DNA of 23,144 nt from a virus: positions 1-23,144 of the IMG/VR virus record IMGVR_UViG_3300009285_008010, one strand, 5' to 3'. The translations under genes were made by a program, and so were the position numbers. The first letter of the stretch is position 1; the number at the start of each line of letters is the position of its first letter. Under the pieces are notes generated by a model that had not been told where the DNA came from, made no database searches, and was given only the letters and a program-made list of their open reading frames with translations. Below, piece after piece: positions 9,301 through 15,806 of this stretch.

Positions 9301-10576
9301 GAAATGGGGCCACGCCATTGCTTTTGATTGTATCCCACGACCCAACAAAGGCCCCCACGAAAATGCCGACGGCATCCGTAACGATGGATAACGCCTCAAC
9401 GGCTCTGGCGAACACCTGCACCGAGATCGACCCAAACTTGACGAAGCCGTCGATGACGGACTCGATGGTTCCACCGCTTGGCGCCAGCAGCTTCAGGCTG
9501 TCAATCAAGATCAGCACGGAGCCGCCGATAGTGTTGGCCCACTCGTCGAGCTTGCCCTTGCTCTGCAGGCGCTCGATCTCTGTCAGGATACCGCGAAACC
9601 CTTCCTTCGCAGCGCGAAACACGCCACTGTCAGAGATGGCGGCCCTGAAGTTGAACCAGGCATCAGACAGCATAGACATGATGCCGTTAAAGCTGGCCGC
9701 CTGCTTTTCCATCAGGCCGTTGAAGCCTTTGAACTCTCCGGACCCCTCCTGAATCACCTTGCGAACGGCCTCGACAGCCTCCTTCGCTGTACCAGTGAAC
9801 GACCCGGCCTTGGTGAACAGCTCTGGACGAAGCGCGCGCAGGTTGATGCCGAAGTCGCGGAACCGCTCCAGGGCCTCTCCGAAGTCGCCAGACTTCAGGC
9901 GCCCGAAAGCTCTAGTCAAGTCGAGGACGTTGGCGCCCGTGCCGGCAGCGGCGTTGCCGGCGTCCCGGAGCACCCCTTCGACCTCTTTCAAGGAAAAGCC
10001 GAAGGCCAGCAACTGGCGCCCGCCGGCGATGACCTCTGGAAGCTCGAAGGGAGTCTGTGTTGCGAAGTCACGGAACAGCTTCATCGCCTCCCTGGCCTTG
10101 TTCGTTGAGCCCAGGAAGGTGGCCAGGCTGATCTCGGTCTGCTCCAGGCTGGCGCCGATGGCGATGGACGACTTCGCAAGCCCGATGAACACTGCCGTGG
10201 CTGCTGCCCCGGCTCCAGCCACAGCAAGCAGTGGAGCGACGACGCCGGTAACCGCGGCTGACGCAGCCACCGATCCGGTGGTGACCTGCAACAGGCCACG
10301 GGACAGGTTCTTGATCCCGGCGCCCATTGTGGTCATCCCGGCCACCAGGCCGGACATACCACCGCCCATGACGCGGAAGGACGCGAAGAACTGCGACATG
10401 CCGATGCCCAGTCGAGCGACTCCGGCGGTCGTGTTCCGCATCGTTTGGTTGACGCCGGTGGCCTTGTTCTTGAAGGCTCCGAGGTCCTTCTCGGCTCCCC
10501 GCAGGTACTTGCCGAGTTGAGCGAATGCCCGAGCGGCGTCGTCCCGGCCCTTGATCGTTAGGACAATGTCGGGCAT
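6374..10576 (-). CDS. Tail tape measure protein
   Basis: 1400 residues, by far the largest complete gene here. The N-terminal 300 residues match tape measure style: a coiled lead segment, a hydrophobic Ala/Gly-rich stretch at about 100-135, then SLEQTEISLATFLGSTNKAR, a pattern familiar from tape measures. More hydrophobic segments follow (LTAGFVVLLLVDLP, PLTAAFAAAAALLVFP), with long helical spacers between. Residues about 840-1010 contain 40-residue repeats, two of which are nearly identical (DFDSDNAGKIVGAIKSGSGT). At about 1.5 angstrom per residue, the family rule of thumb, the tail would be near 210 nm. The ATG is three bases after the stop of the frameshifted chaperone, the standard arrangement. 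The protein fills the tail tube, sets its length and is probably ejected with the DNA. Confidence 0.95.
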   Translation of the reverse strand: MPDIVLTIKGRDDAARAFAQLGKYLRGAEKDLGAFKNKATGVNQTMRNTTAGVARLGIGMSQFFASFRVMGGGMSGLVAGMTTMGAGIKNLSRGLLQVTTGSVAASAAVTGVVAPLLAVAGAGAAATAVFIGLAKSSIAIGASLEQTEISLATFLGSTNKAREAMKLFRDFATQTPFELPEVIAGGRQLLAFGFSLKEVEGVLRDAGNAAAGTGANVLDLTRAFGRLKSGDFGEALERFRDFGINLRALRPELFTKAGSFTGTAKEAVEAVRKVIQEGSGEFKGFNGLMEKQAASFNGIMSMLSDAWFNFRAAISDSGVFRAAKEGFRGILTEIERLQSKGKLDEWANTIGGSVLILIDSLKLLAPSGGTIESVIDGFVKFGSISVQVFARAVEALSIVTDAVGIFVGAFVGSWDTIKSNGVAPFLSALLTAFGRTTSVILSELTAGFVVLLLVDLPKMAWAAFKLLIKVFTSVAYWTQLWDNVVTLFFQWLIRPMHVAWIALLERFSAALSYFGVNVTAELDDAKRKVEEIDKLEFKILDLTQIEGASQDIDDLKEALAGAGTTIGGAFVDAGADIMGVLSQLSAEVGLDTDLGVKLGALSTRMGDLFRPFEDAATRAKGAPGAIEEETKKAVEKMIPWWQKLADEIKGGIDQGVKEYAKSLGTLTKNVADETKKILGDLEKSLASGLKTLFFGREDQKALEKAADKLKSLRSLLGADSETGIQLDVFGESEAATSAEIARIQGIFDSATQGLSGGLSAQAGAVRDQILGLADPRATQESVDAAREALNDLIDKIEAQTGFMGRLRGFGSQMQDMVVEGFQTSLTDLLAAELMRGFVGMFIGGSAEEATAKAAGQRASGAVKEGVGELGLAEKVKTELGSVAGSIKDFDSDNAGKIVGAIKSGSGTLGNLETDVGSTIGSIAGKIKDFDSDNAGKIVGAIKSGSGTLGNLVTDAASVFTGVGTKITDFTTAHGGKAAGAIKEGFDTLDLGGKLRSAVDLVDSASLFGGGDSGLAGKLHGAFKTAWGGSSFAFIADKIGDAIDAIPTVLPPNIGGVTTLGSRLGNGIKNGLMVWAAGKGFEELTGINIPDPILKGLAFAEGVLGAFGTSIAQVVAEAFTAAGPLMPGGSWGSMVMMLLGNPLTAAFAAAAALLVFPDETIGLINDITGQDPAEPLPGVTEDLTSVPGAGARLDVAPGSHVADEGGSGQYNVAGQRTGESTQAPFGQRITQWLQDMWESRSISKGLALGFGRENEVETVRAISSSWPASMGDDFAISLANLAKGFNVDTSEGALRAFGFDVVARRGLSRVPGTPSTPVPAIVHGGEMILNARDAASVRSGGMSGGINVTFNLSSASDREMVQMLRAQMPMIQQAVSDGIRRGARFGLTEFDQRLIRSNLQS
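7728..7801 (-). repeat. Direct repeat copy in tape measure gene (74 bp)
   Basis: Identical base for base to 7848-7921. The period is 120 bp, exactly 40 codons, so the reading frame is kept. This is the C-terminal copy and encodes residues about 926-950. Confidence 0.9.
7848..7921 (-). repeat. Direct repeat copy in tape measure gene (74 bp)
   Basis: Partner of the repeat at 7728-7801, encoding residues about 886-910. The absence of even silent differences implies a recent duplication or ongoing gene conversion. Confidence 0.9.
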
Positions 10577-10579
10577 CTC

Positions 10580-11029
10580 TTATCGACGCTTGCCTTCTGC
10601 CTGCACCTGGCGGTGCATGTGCTCAAGGTTTTTGGCTCGGGCCTGCTCGGCCTGCATGTCTGACTGCAGGCTGTAGAACTCAGACTCTATCGTCGCCAGC
10701 GCCCACATGATCCAGTTGTCCTGTTCCATGGGGGCGCCATCGTGTGGGTATGAGGTCCTCTGGACGCCCCACCCGGAGAGTCCAGGAATGCGGGTGTAGC
10801 ACAGCCAGAACAACGACACGGCGGCCCATGCTTCCCCGCCGATTGCCGACGACGGGCACTCCCACATGTACTCCGTGCCGCCGAGATAGTGTGTCGGGAG
10901 TCCGTGCTGCTGATCCTCTTCCGTCAGCCAGTCGCCACCGCAGTTTCTGGACTGCTGGAGCTGCTGGGCAATGCAGGACCGGCAGTCGAACCTGAGCCCA
11001 AGCTCTCTGGCTCTGACTGCCCGGCGGAG
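10580..11029 (-). CDS. Tail chaperone T extension, made by -1 frameshift
   Basis: This frame is stop-free for 149 codons from the slippery site at 11029 to a TAA at 10580. It has an ATG at 10867 (MWECPSS) but no need for it, because the 54 codons before that ATG are also open. Ribosomes slipping -1 at A AAA AAC would join 131 residues of the G protein to 149 residues here, a 280-residue G-T product. In lambda-like tails G and G-T load the tape measure before tube polymerisation. The extension contains a Cys/Trp-rich part and ends in a basic helical tail. It ends three bases before the tape measure ATG, the conserved place for this pair. Confidence 0.82.
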   Translation of the reverse strand, partial: LRRAVRARELGLRFDCRSCIAQQLQQSRNCGGDWLTEEDQQHGLPTHYLGGTEYMWECPSSAIGGEAWAAVSLFWLCYTRIPGLSGWGVQRTSYPHDGAPMEQDNWIMWALATIESEFYSLQSDMQAEQARAKNLEHMHRQVQAEGKRR

Positions 11030-11421
11030 TTTTTTTCCTCCGCCTCTGCGCCCATGCTCTCCGACATGATGACGCCGGCGACCTCGCCGAATATCAGCAT
11101 GTGCGTCATGCCCATGGCCTTGACGATCGCCCCGCTATCGGACACGGGCTCGCCGTCGATCTCGACATTGGCCCACGCCTGGGAGTACTTTGTCAGCACG
11201 TACTCCACGAGGTTCCAGTTGATCCTGACGACATCCATGGGCGCCTGGCCGGCGTCGCCGAGCTTCGCCATGTCGACGCCGGAGTCTTCCTGGATCTTCA
11301 TCACGTCGCCGACCGACATCGTGCGGTACTCGCACGACACCTGCTCTGCCTTCGGCAGGTCGGCGTTGCCGCCGTGCGTGGGCACGTACTTGCGCCACGC
11401 ACGAATGATCTTCAGAGCCAT
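10924..11421 (-). CDS. Tail assembly chaperone G (zero-frame product)
   Basis: 165 residues from the ATG at 11421, which has GAGG eight bases upstream. A GTG at 11454 is possible but its site is poorer. The body (MALKIIRAWRKYVPTHGG, then a helical acidic domain) is followed by a low-complexity Ser/Pro/Gly tail after the slippery site, as expected where the zero-frame end is free to drift because the other frame is under selection. Position between the tail tube gene and the tape measure, with the frameshift signal, identifies the gene better than sequence does. The product should be in large excess over G-T. Confidence 0.85.
   Translation of the reverse strand: MALKIIRAWRKYVPTHGGNADLPKAEQVSCEYRTMSVGDVMKIQEDSGVDMAKLGDAGQAPMDVVRINWNLVEYVLTKYSQAWANVEIDGEPVSDSGAIVKAMGMTHMLIFGEVAGVIMSESMGAEAEEKNSAGQSEPESLGSGSTAGPALPSSSSSPETAVATG
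10979..11024 (-). promoter_or_regulatory. Stem-loop stimulating ribosomal frameshift
   Basis: On the transcript, CCGGGCAGTC (11024-11015) pairs with GACTGCCGG (10987-10979) with one bulged G, and inside it GAGCC (11013-11009) pairs with GGCTC (10998-10994). The structure begins four bases after the slippery heptamer, close to the spacing at which stimulatory structures act. Pairing was done by eye and no energy was computed. Confidence 0.7.
11029..11035 (-). other. Slippery heptamer A AAA AAC for -1 frameshift
   Basis: The G frame reads GAA AAA AAC here, so the heptamer is exactly in the X XXY YYZ register. A -1 slip continues into the frame that ends at 10580. A AAA AAC is an established efficient bacterial slippery sequence. 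It also lies in the loop of a perfect seven-base inverted repeat (11038-11044 with 11023-11029). Confidence 0.88.
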
Positions 11422-11459
11422 CTGCCGTTCCTCTCTTGTGGAGCCCCCCTTCACGCGCT

Positions 11460-12653
11460 CTACAGGAAGCGGACCTTCAGCGAGTCGTTGCCGTTGACCC
11501 CGAGAGCCCGACCGGCGATCGACACGCGCATCATCCCCTGGTCCTGGATCTCTGGAGGTGACATGTCGAAGAAGGCGTTCTTCATGTGCATCTTGAGCGT
11601 CTTGTGCGCCTGACCGCCGATGTTGACCTGGATGTTCTGCGCGACGTTCCCTTCCATCTCGCCGATCAGAACCCCCACCTCATCCTTCTTCACCAGGAAG
11701 TCGAGGCTGAAGGTGACGTTGCGGCGATCATCGCGCAGCACCCGGCTCGGACTGTCGTAGCCAACCTCTTCGTTGAGAAGGCTGCGGTTGTCCTCGAACG
11801 TGACGCGACCACCGAGGCAGTCGATGAGAGTGGACGATCCGTCCAGGGAGACGAAGCCGAGGCGGGCGTGGATCGGACTTCCGGCCGTCGTCGGCACAGG
11901 GTTGTAGGGCACGATCGCGCGGCCCGACGACAGCGTGATCCCCAAGGACTCCGAGAAGGTGATGACGCCGGAGGTGTGGTTGATCGTGTCGATGACGATC
12001 CCAGATCCGCCGCCGCTGGACGTGTGCACCTTGAACAGGCTGCCGACGGAAAACTGGCGCGGAGAGGTGGCGCGGAACGACGACGCGGCAGACGCGATTG
12101 ACACGTATCCCGATCCCACCGACGAGTTGCCGGTCTTGCCCCAGTCCTTGGCCATGCCGCGGAAGGTGACAGTCGCCAGTCCGTTCTGCCCCTGGCTGCC
12201 GAAGGCGATCTCGCCGGAGTTGACGATGGCGCCCCGGACGTGGTCCTGGTACTCGGCCACCCCCTGGCCACCGCCGGTGCGGATCGCGCGACGAATCGTC
12301 AGGGACCAGGTGTGCGCCGTGGCCTGGATGTACTCCAGGGCTGTCGTGTTCATCGACAGGCGACCGAAGAGGTTTTGCCACAGCAGGTCGTTGTCCGGCT
12401 CCGTGGTCACTGACCCCGACGGGAGGATCAGGCACGACGCCTCCCACTCGGCGCTCTTACGGCCGACGTACCGCTCGAGGTGGTCCGAGCTGCCGGACCG
12501 GTCGGGCCTGGGCTCCCGCTCTTCTGCTGGCGTGAAGGAATCGCTGAGAGTGAAGAATGCGTCGGCGCCGTTGAGGCGCTGGGCCGCGCCGTACGAACCT
12601 TCGCGGTTGACGAAGAGTACGGTTTGGCTGCCGGGAAAGAGTTCGTTTGCCAT
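11460..12653 (-). CDS. Major tail tube protein
   Basis: 397 residues. The ATG at 12653 has a strong AGGGGGG site. The N-terminus (ELFPGSQTVLFVNREGSYG) and the repeated beta strands with Ser/Gly turns look like a tail tube protein, which forms the hexameric rings around the tape measure. Position immediately before the chaperone pair is the classical one for the tube gene. At 397 residues it is longer than many tube proteins; the section at about 185-245, with HTSSGGGSG and a repeated TSG, may be an inserted domain exposed on the tail surface. The last strands (VSIAGRALGVNGNDSLKVRF) close the fold. Tube identity rests on order plus overall look. Confidence 0.8.
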   Translation of the reverse strand: MANELFPGSQTVLFVNREGSYGAAQRLNGADAFFTLSDSFTPAEEREPRPDRSGSSDHLERYVGRKSAEWEASCLILPSGSVTTEPDNDLLWQNLFGRLSMNTTALEYIQATAHTWSLTIRRAIRTGGGQGVAEYQDHVRGAIVNSGEIAFGSQGQNGLATVTFRGMAKDWGKTGNSSVGSGYVSIASAASSFRATSPRQFSVGSLFKVHTSSGGGSGIVIDTINHTSGVITFSESLGITLSSGRAIVPYNPVPTTAGSPIHARLGFVSLDGSSTLIDCLGGRVTFEDNRSLLNEEVGYDSPSRVLRDDRRNVTFSLDFLVKKDEVGVLIGEMEGNVAQNIQVNIGGQAHKTLKMHMKNAFFDMSPPEIQDQGMMRVSIAGRALGVNGNDSLKVRFL

Positions 12654-12680
12654 CTGGGTTGCCCCCCTTGGGTGTGTGGG

Positions 12681-12866
12681 TTACGAGGACTCGCCCGCCT
12701 CTTGAGCGCCCTTCTTCGAGGGGCGCACGGTGGCCGGAGGCTCCACTTCGGGGAGAAGGCGGAAGTTCTTCCCGGGGTTCGTGTCCGACTCGACGATCGT
12801 TCCTTTTTCGACCTGGGTTGCTCCGACCCTGCAGGGGCCACTGCCTTCGTAGACGTACTTGGCCAT
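12681..12866 (-). CDS. 61-residue protein related to the glycosyltransferase N-terminus
   Basis: Starts MAKYVYEGSGPCRVG and continues with IVESDTNPG; the C-terminal 20 residues are polar and probably disordered. AAGGAG lies eight bases before the ATG, so translation should be efficient. The first 38 residues match the N-terminus of the glycosyltransferase at 20365-21516 at 21 positions (MA-YVY-GS-PCR-G, ESxTNPG). It sits between the tail terminator candidate and the tube gene, so it is probably a virion or assembly protein. The DNA of the two copies has diverged, so the duplication is old or the modules were acquired separately. The biochemical role is unknown; a small beta-fold adaptor or decoration module is my guess. 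Confidence 0.75.
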   Translation of the reverse strand: MAKYVYEGSGPCRVGATQVEKGTIVESDTNPGKNFRLLPEVEPPATVRPSKKGAQEAGESS

Positions 12867-12882
12867 TGTTCCTTCTCCTTGG

Positions 12883-13371
12883 CTACAGCATTGTCACAAC
12901 GCGGATCGTCACCTGGGCCTCTTGGATCAGGCCAGAGTCTCCGGCCATCATCGGTGCGTAGTTCCGAGGTGGAACTGCCTGCGCGTCCTCGACGGTGCTC
13001 CCGAGGGTTGGGTTGTCCTGCAACACCTGCTGTATCGCTCGCAGGTACCGGCCGCACCGCCGCTTCAGGCGCTCCTCGTCGATGTTCCCTCCGTCGACGA
13101 CCGCGGCCGTCAGGTAGTGGAACTCGATGTCGTATCTGTCCTCACCGGTCGGCAGGCCCGGGTCGGCGCGGTCCGGGATGATGCACAGAAACGGAGGAGC
13201 TGCTAGCCGCCTCTTCTCGGCGATGAACATGCTGGCGCTCGGAATGGCCGGGAGACCGATTCCGTCGCTGTAGTCAGCGGCGACCGTCACCAGGGCAGCG
13301 TCCAGGTTGGCGCGCATGATGGTGACCACCTGGTCGGCGACCCAGACGGTGTCCTTCTTGCCGGCCCCCAC
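12883..13371 (-). CDS. Tail terminator / tail completion candidate
   Basis: 162 residues from a GTG at 13371, two bases beyond the previous stop, with GGGAG upstream in the end of that gene. It begins with a helix (VADQVVTIMRANLDAALV), includes FIAEKRRLAAPPFLCIIPD, and ends with a strand (EAQVTIRVVTML). This size, helix-then-sheet layout and position after the gpG-family gene and before the tube gene fit tail terminator or neck proteins (gpU type), which cap the tube. Similarity to a named family is not proven from sequence alone. Confidence 0.65.
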   Translation of the reverse strand: MGAGKKDTVWVADQVVTIMRANLDAALVTVAADYSDGIGLPAIPSASMFIAEKRRLAAPPFLCIIPDRADPGLPTGEDRYDIEFHYLTAAVVDGGNIDEERLKRRCGRYLRAIQQVLQDNPTLGSTVEDAQAVPPRNYAPMMAGDSGLIQEAQVTIRVVTML

Positions 13372-13372
13372 G

Positions 13373-13888
13373 TCAGAAGTTCTCCCGCTCGAACTGCCCG
13401 GACTCGATCAGGAACTTGTGCACCAGTCGCACCCAGAACCGGGCCTGCGCCTCGGTGATACGGATGGGCTCGCGGCGCTTCATGCTCGTTGTCCCGGTCT
13501 GGTGGCGCCCGGAGTACGGAACCCTGGTGCCAAACGACATCGACGTAGGCATCGGCATGAACACCGCGTCCGGATGGTTGCGCTGCGTCAGGCTGTCCAT
13601 GAGTCGTCCGGTGCGAACCAGAATCTTCGATCCGAATCCCTGTGCCCTTTTCCTCGCGGCGTACGCTGGGTTCAGTGGAGCCCACGCCCCCCACGGGCCC
13701 GCGGTCTCCATCTCTCTGGTCGGGCTACCGGAGTTCCCCTGCCGCACGAACAGGACCCGCTCTCGTTTCAGGAAGTCGTCATACAGGTCCTCCCACACGG
13801 GACGCAGGTCCTTGATCGCGGCGGCCGACACGGCCAGCGCCCGGTTCACCTGCTTCACGCCCGCGATCTCGATGGCCAGTTGGAACAC
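13373..13888 (-). CDS. Virion morphogenesis (gpG / tail completion) family protein
   Basis: 171 residues, GTG start at 13888 with AGGG upstream. The pattern WAPLNPAYAARK followed by ILVRTGRLMDSLT is the signature of the phage virion morphogenesis family (Mu gpG / P2 gpS like, PF05069), which acts in head-tail joining or tail completion. Residues after about 105 carry FGTRVPYSGRHQTGT, also typical of that family (a Y-x-x-x-H-Q-x-G element). It follows the neck candidate by eight bases. The gpG label here is the Mu/P2 family, not the lambda chaperone G. Confidence 0.8.
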   Translation of the reverse strand: MFQLAIEIAGVKQVNRALAVSAAAIKDLRPVWEDLYDDFLKRERVLFVRQGNSGSPTREMETAGPWGAWAPLNPAYAARKRAQGFGSKILVRTGRLMDSLTQRNHPDAVFMPMPTSMSFGTRVPYSGRHQTGTTSMKRREPIRITEAQARFWVRLVHKFLIESGQFERENF

Positions 13889-13896
13889 GGGTCACC

Positions 13897-14397
13897 CTAC
13901 CACTGGGTATCCATGGTGAACGTCGGCTCGCGCTCGACGCCGTTGACGGGGCTGAACGACGCCGCTGGCTTGCGCTCCCCGTCGTGGCGGGTCGGGTTTC
14001 CGGTCCTGGCAGCGCCCGGCAGCGTGACGTCGCCATTCTTCAGCGCCGTCCACATCCGGGAGTACTCTTTCTGCAAGAAGTCGGCCGTGTCCGAGCTGCG
14101 GCCGTCGACGCTGGCAGCCGCGGCCTCGATGGAAGACGCCACGCCGACTGCCGACATCCGGCGCACGTAGGCCAAGCCGGTCGAGTTGCCGCTGGCGATG
14201 GGAATGACGAAGCCCATGACCGACAGGAGCGAGTTCAGCTCCTGGAACCTGTCGCGCGCGATCGCGCACGCTTGCATCCTGGACGGCCGCGTGTAGGCGT
14301 TGTCGAGGGTGACGTGCGGGATGTGGGCCAGGATGGCGGAAAACGTCGCGTAGCTGTCGACGCTTACCTCCAGGCTCTGTGTTGAGTTGAGGCTCAC
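13897..14397 (-). CDS. Neck/connector candidate, unknown family
   Basis: 166 residues from a GTG at 14397. The GTGA overlaps the stop of the sugar epimerase gene by four bases, so translation is probably coupled to the glycan island. The sequence starts SLNSTQSLEVSVDSYATFS and is mixed alpha/beta with a polar Pro/Gly C-terminus. The segment LDNAYTRPSRMQACAIARDR resembles gp6-type head-tail connector proteins only loosely. Position just upstream of the gpG-family and terminator genes argues for the neck. The function is inferred from order alone. Confidence 0.6.
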   Translation of the reverse strand: MSLNSTQSLEVSVDSYATFSAILAHIPHVTLDNAYTRPSRMQACAIARDRFQELNSLLSVMGFVIPIASGNSTGLAYVRRMSAVGVASSIEAAAASVDGRSSDTADFLQKEYSRMWTALKNGDVTLPGAARTGNPTRHDGERKPAASFSPVNGVEREPTFTMDTQW

Positions 14398-15407
14398 TTC
14401 AGGGCCTCCAGGTTGGAGGTGACCCAGGCGTCGATGTCGATGATCACGGTCTCTGGGCTACGAGACGGCTCCCATCCGTACCGAGCCTTCACCTTCGAGG
14501 TGTCGGACACGTAGTGCGCGAAGTCGGCGCGCCGCGGCGTCCCTGATTCCGTCACCCGGGTAGACATCCCAGTGACCCCCTGGCACAGCTCCGTGCACTC
14601 TCGCAGGCTGAGGCTGTAGCCGCCGCCGCCGACGTTGAAGACCTGGGCCCCTGCTTCCGGGTCCAGGATCTGCAGGCTCACCAGGTCCGCCAGGTCGTCG
14701 ATGTGCAGGACGTCCCGGACCTGCAGGCCCTCGAAGCCGATGTACTCGAGGGGCAGCCCAAGGCGATGGGCGATCACCCACCATGCCACCCAGCCCTGTT
14801 CGACCTTGCCCCACTGCCACGGCCCGGCCAGGCAACTGCAGCGGTTCACCACCGCCGGGAACCCGAAGGACTCGGCCCATTCCTGGATGATCAGGTCGCT
14901 GGCCACCTTCGAGGCCCCGTACAGGCTCCGGTCCCCGCCGTCCAGCGGGCACGTCTCGTCGATCCGGACGTCCGTGTGCAGCCGGGTTGGCCGCCGCTCC
15001 AGGGGGCCATTCTGGGCATCTACGGCCCAGACCGGGTAGGCCTTGTTGGAGGACCAGAAGACCACCTGGGCGCCAGACCGGCGGCAGTGCTCCAGGAGGT
15101 GCAGCACTGCGACGGTGTTGTTCTGGAAGTCGAACATCGGGTTCCGGTAGCCGTCGATGGCAGACGGCTGCGCCGCGCAGACCAGGATCGTCTCCGGGTC
15201 GAACTCCGACAGGAAAGCCCAATCCTCTGGGCAGCGGGTGTCGGCGTGCTCGAATCGGACCCCGGCCTCCGACAGCCTGACCAGGTTTCGCTCCGACCCC
15301 CGCCGACGCAGGTTGTCGGCCGACGTCACGTCGTGACCATGGCGAGACAGGCTGACGGCCAGGTTGGCGCCCACGAAGCCGGCACCGCCGGCGATCAGGA
15401 CCCTCAC
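14394..15407 (-). CDS. CDP-tyvelose 2-epimerase-like SDR enzyme
   Basis: 337 residues from a GTG at 15407 that overlaps the previous stop (GTGA), with GGAGG eight bases upstream. Rossmann motif GGAGFVG at 7-13; catalytic pair Tyr163 and Lys167 (YGASK); Ser119-Ser120 in the SSNKAYP segment. The stretch around GPWQWGKVEQGWVAWW then LQVRDVLHIDDL closely recalls CDP-paratose 2-epimerase (RfbE), where a comparable yDQGWVgWF...QVRDVLHaeD occurs. Enzymes of this group invert C2 of a CDP- or related sugar using bound NAD. The substrate cannot be read from sequence; other extended SDR epimerases or dehydratases are possible. It directly precedes the neck genes. Confidence 0.82.
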   Translation of the reverse strand: MRVLIAGGAGFVGANLAVSLSRHGHDVTSADNLRRRGSERNLVRLSEAGVRFEHADTRCPEDWAFLSEFDPETILVCAAQPSAIDGYRNPMFDFQNNTVAVLHLLEHCRRSGAQVVFWSSNKAYPVWAVDAQNGPLERRPTRLHTDVRIDETCPLDGGDRSLYGASKVASDLIIQEWAESFGFPAVVNRCSCLAGPWQWGKVEQGWVAWWVIAHRLGLPLEYIGFEGLQVRDVLHIDDLADLVSLQILDPEAGAQVFNVGGGGYSLSLRECTELCQGVTGMSTRVTESGTPRRADFAHYVSDTSKVKARYGWEPSRSPETVIIDIDAWVTSNLEALK

Positions 15408-15754
15408 AGGCTGACCTCCGCTGCGAGGGCGCCACGGCCTGCCGTGGGGGCTCTCTTGGCCGGCTTCTTGGACGTGGGGCCGTCCGAACGCAACGGCTTA
15501 GCCCTCGACGCCTGACCCCGCCAGGGGGCCCTGCTCGTGGTTCGCGCCCAGGCCCGCGGCCCCCGTCCCGCCCGGCCGCCCGTCCGTGGCAGAAGGCCCG
15601 TGAGGCTGCGAGCCGGGCGACTGCCCCTGGCCACCTGGATCTGCCCCACCATGTCGAGCGCGTAGATCCGCCGCCGAGCCCGGCTGAGCGCCTCCAGCTC
15701 GAGCCCGAGGCCGGTGGCCAGGGCGTGGATCTCTTCGTGGTTGTGGGGCTGCAT
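15404..15754 (-). CDS. Basic protein of unknown function
   Basis: 116 residues starting MQPHNHEEIHALATGLGLEL. The ATG at 15754 has a perfect AGGAGG six bases upstream; the frame is open much further back, but that part overlaps the WecB-like gene. The N-terminal 45 residues look helical; the remainder is very rich in Arg, Pro, Gly and Lys (RGALAAE near the end) and resembles nucleic-acid-binding or disordered tails. No family recognised. The stop overlaps the epimerase start (GTGA). It sits between two sugar enzymes, so it may be a spacer gene with an unrelated role. Confidence 0.6.
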   Translation of the reverse strand: MQPHNHEEIHALATGLGLELEALSRARRRIYALDMVGQIQVARGSRPARSLTGLLPRTGGRAGRGPRAWARTTSRAPWRGQASRAKPLRSDGPTSKKPAKRAPTAGRGALAAEVSL

Positions 15755-15760
15755 GGGGGC

Positions 15761-15766
15761 CCTCCT
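15761..15766 (-). promoter_or_regulatory. Consensus Shine-Dalgarno, sets start of the basic protein
   Basis: AGGAGG with a six-base spacer before the ATG at 15754. It is preceded by a GCCGCT ATC AGCGGC hairpin at about 15772-15786, which has no T-run and so is not a terminator. Confidence 0.7.
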
Positions 15767-15806
15767 CCCTTGCCGCTGATAGCGGCGGGAGTGGACCCCT
15801 GTGGGA

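Noticed and set aside
11023-11044. Inverted repeat with T-run read as a rho-independent terminator
   Set aside because: The T-run is in the loop rather than after the stem, and the site lies inside the chaperone gene where it serves as slippery sequence.
15772-15786. Short hairpin GCCGCT ATC AGCGGC before the basic protein
   Set aside because: Six-base stem with no T-run after it; too weak to claim as a terminator or riboswitch.
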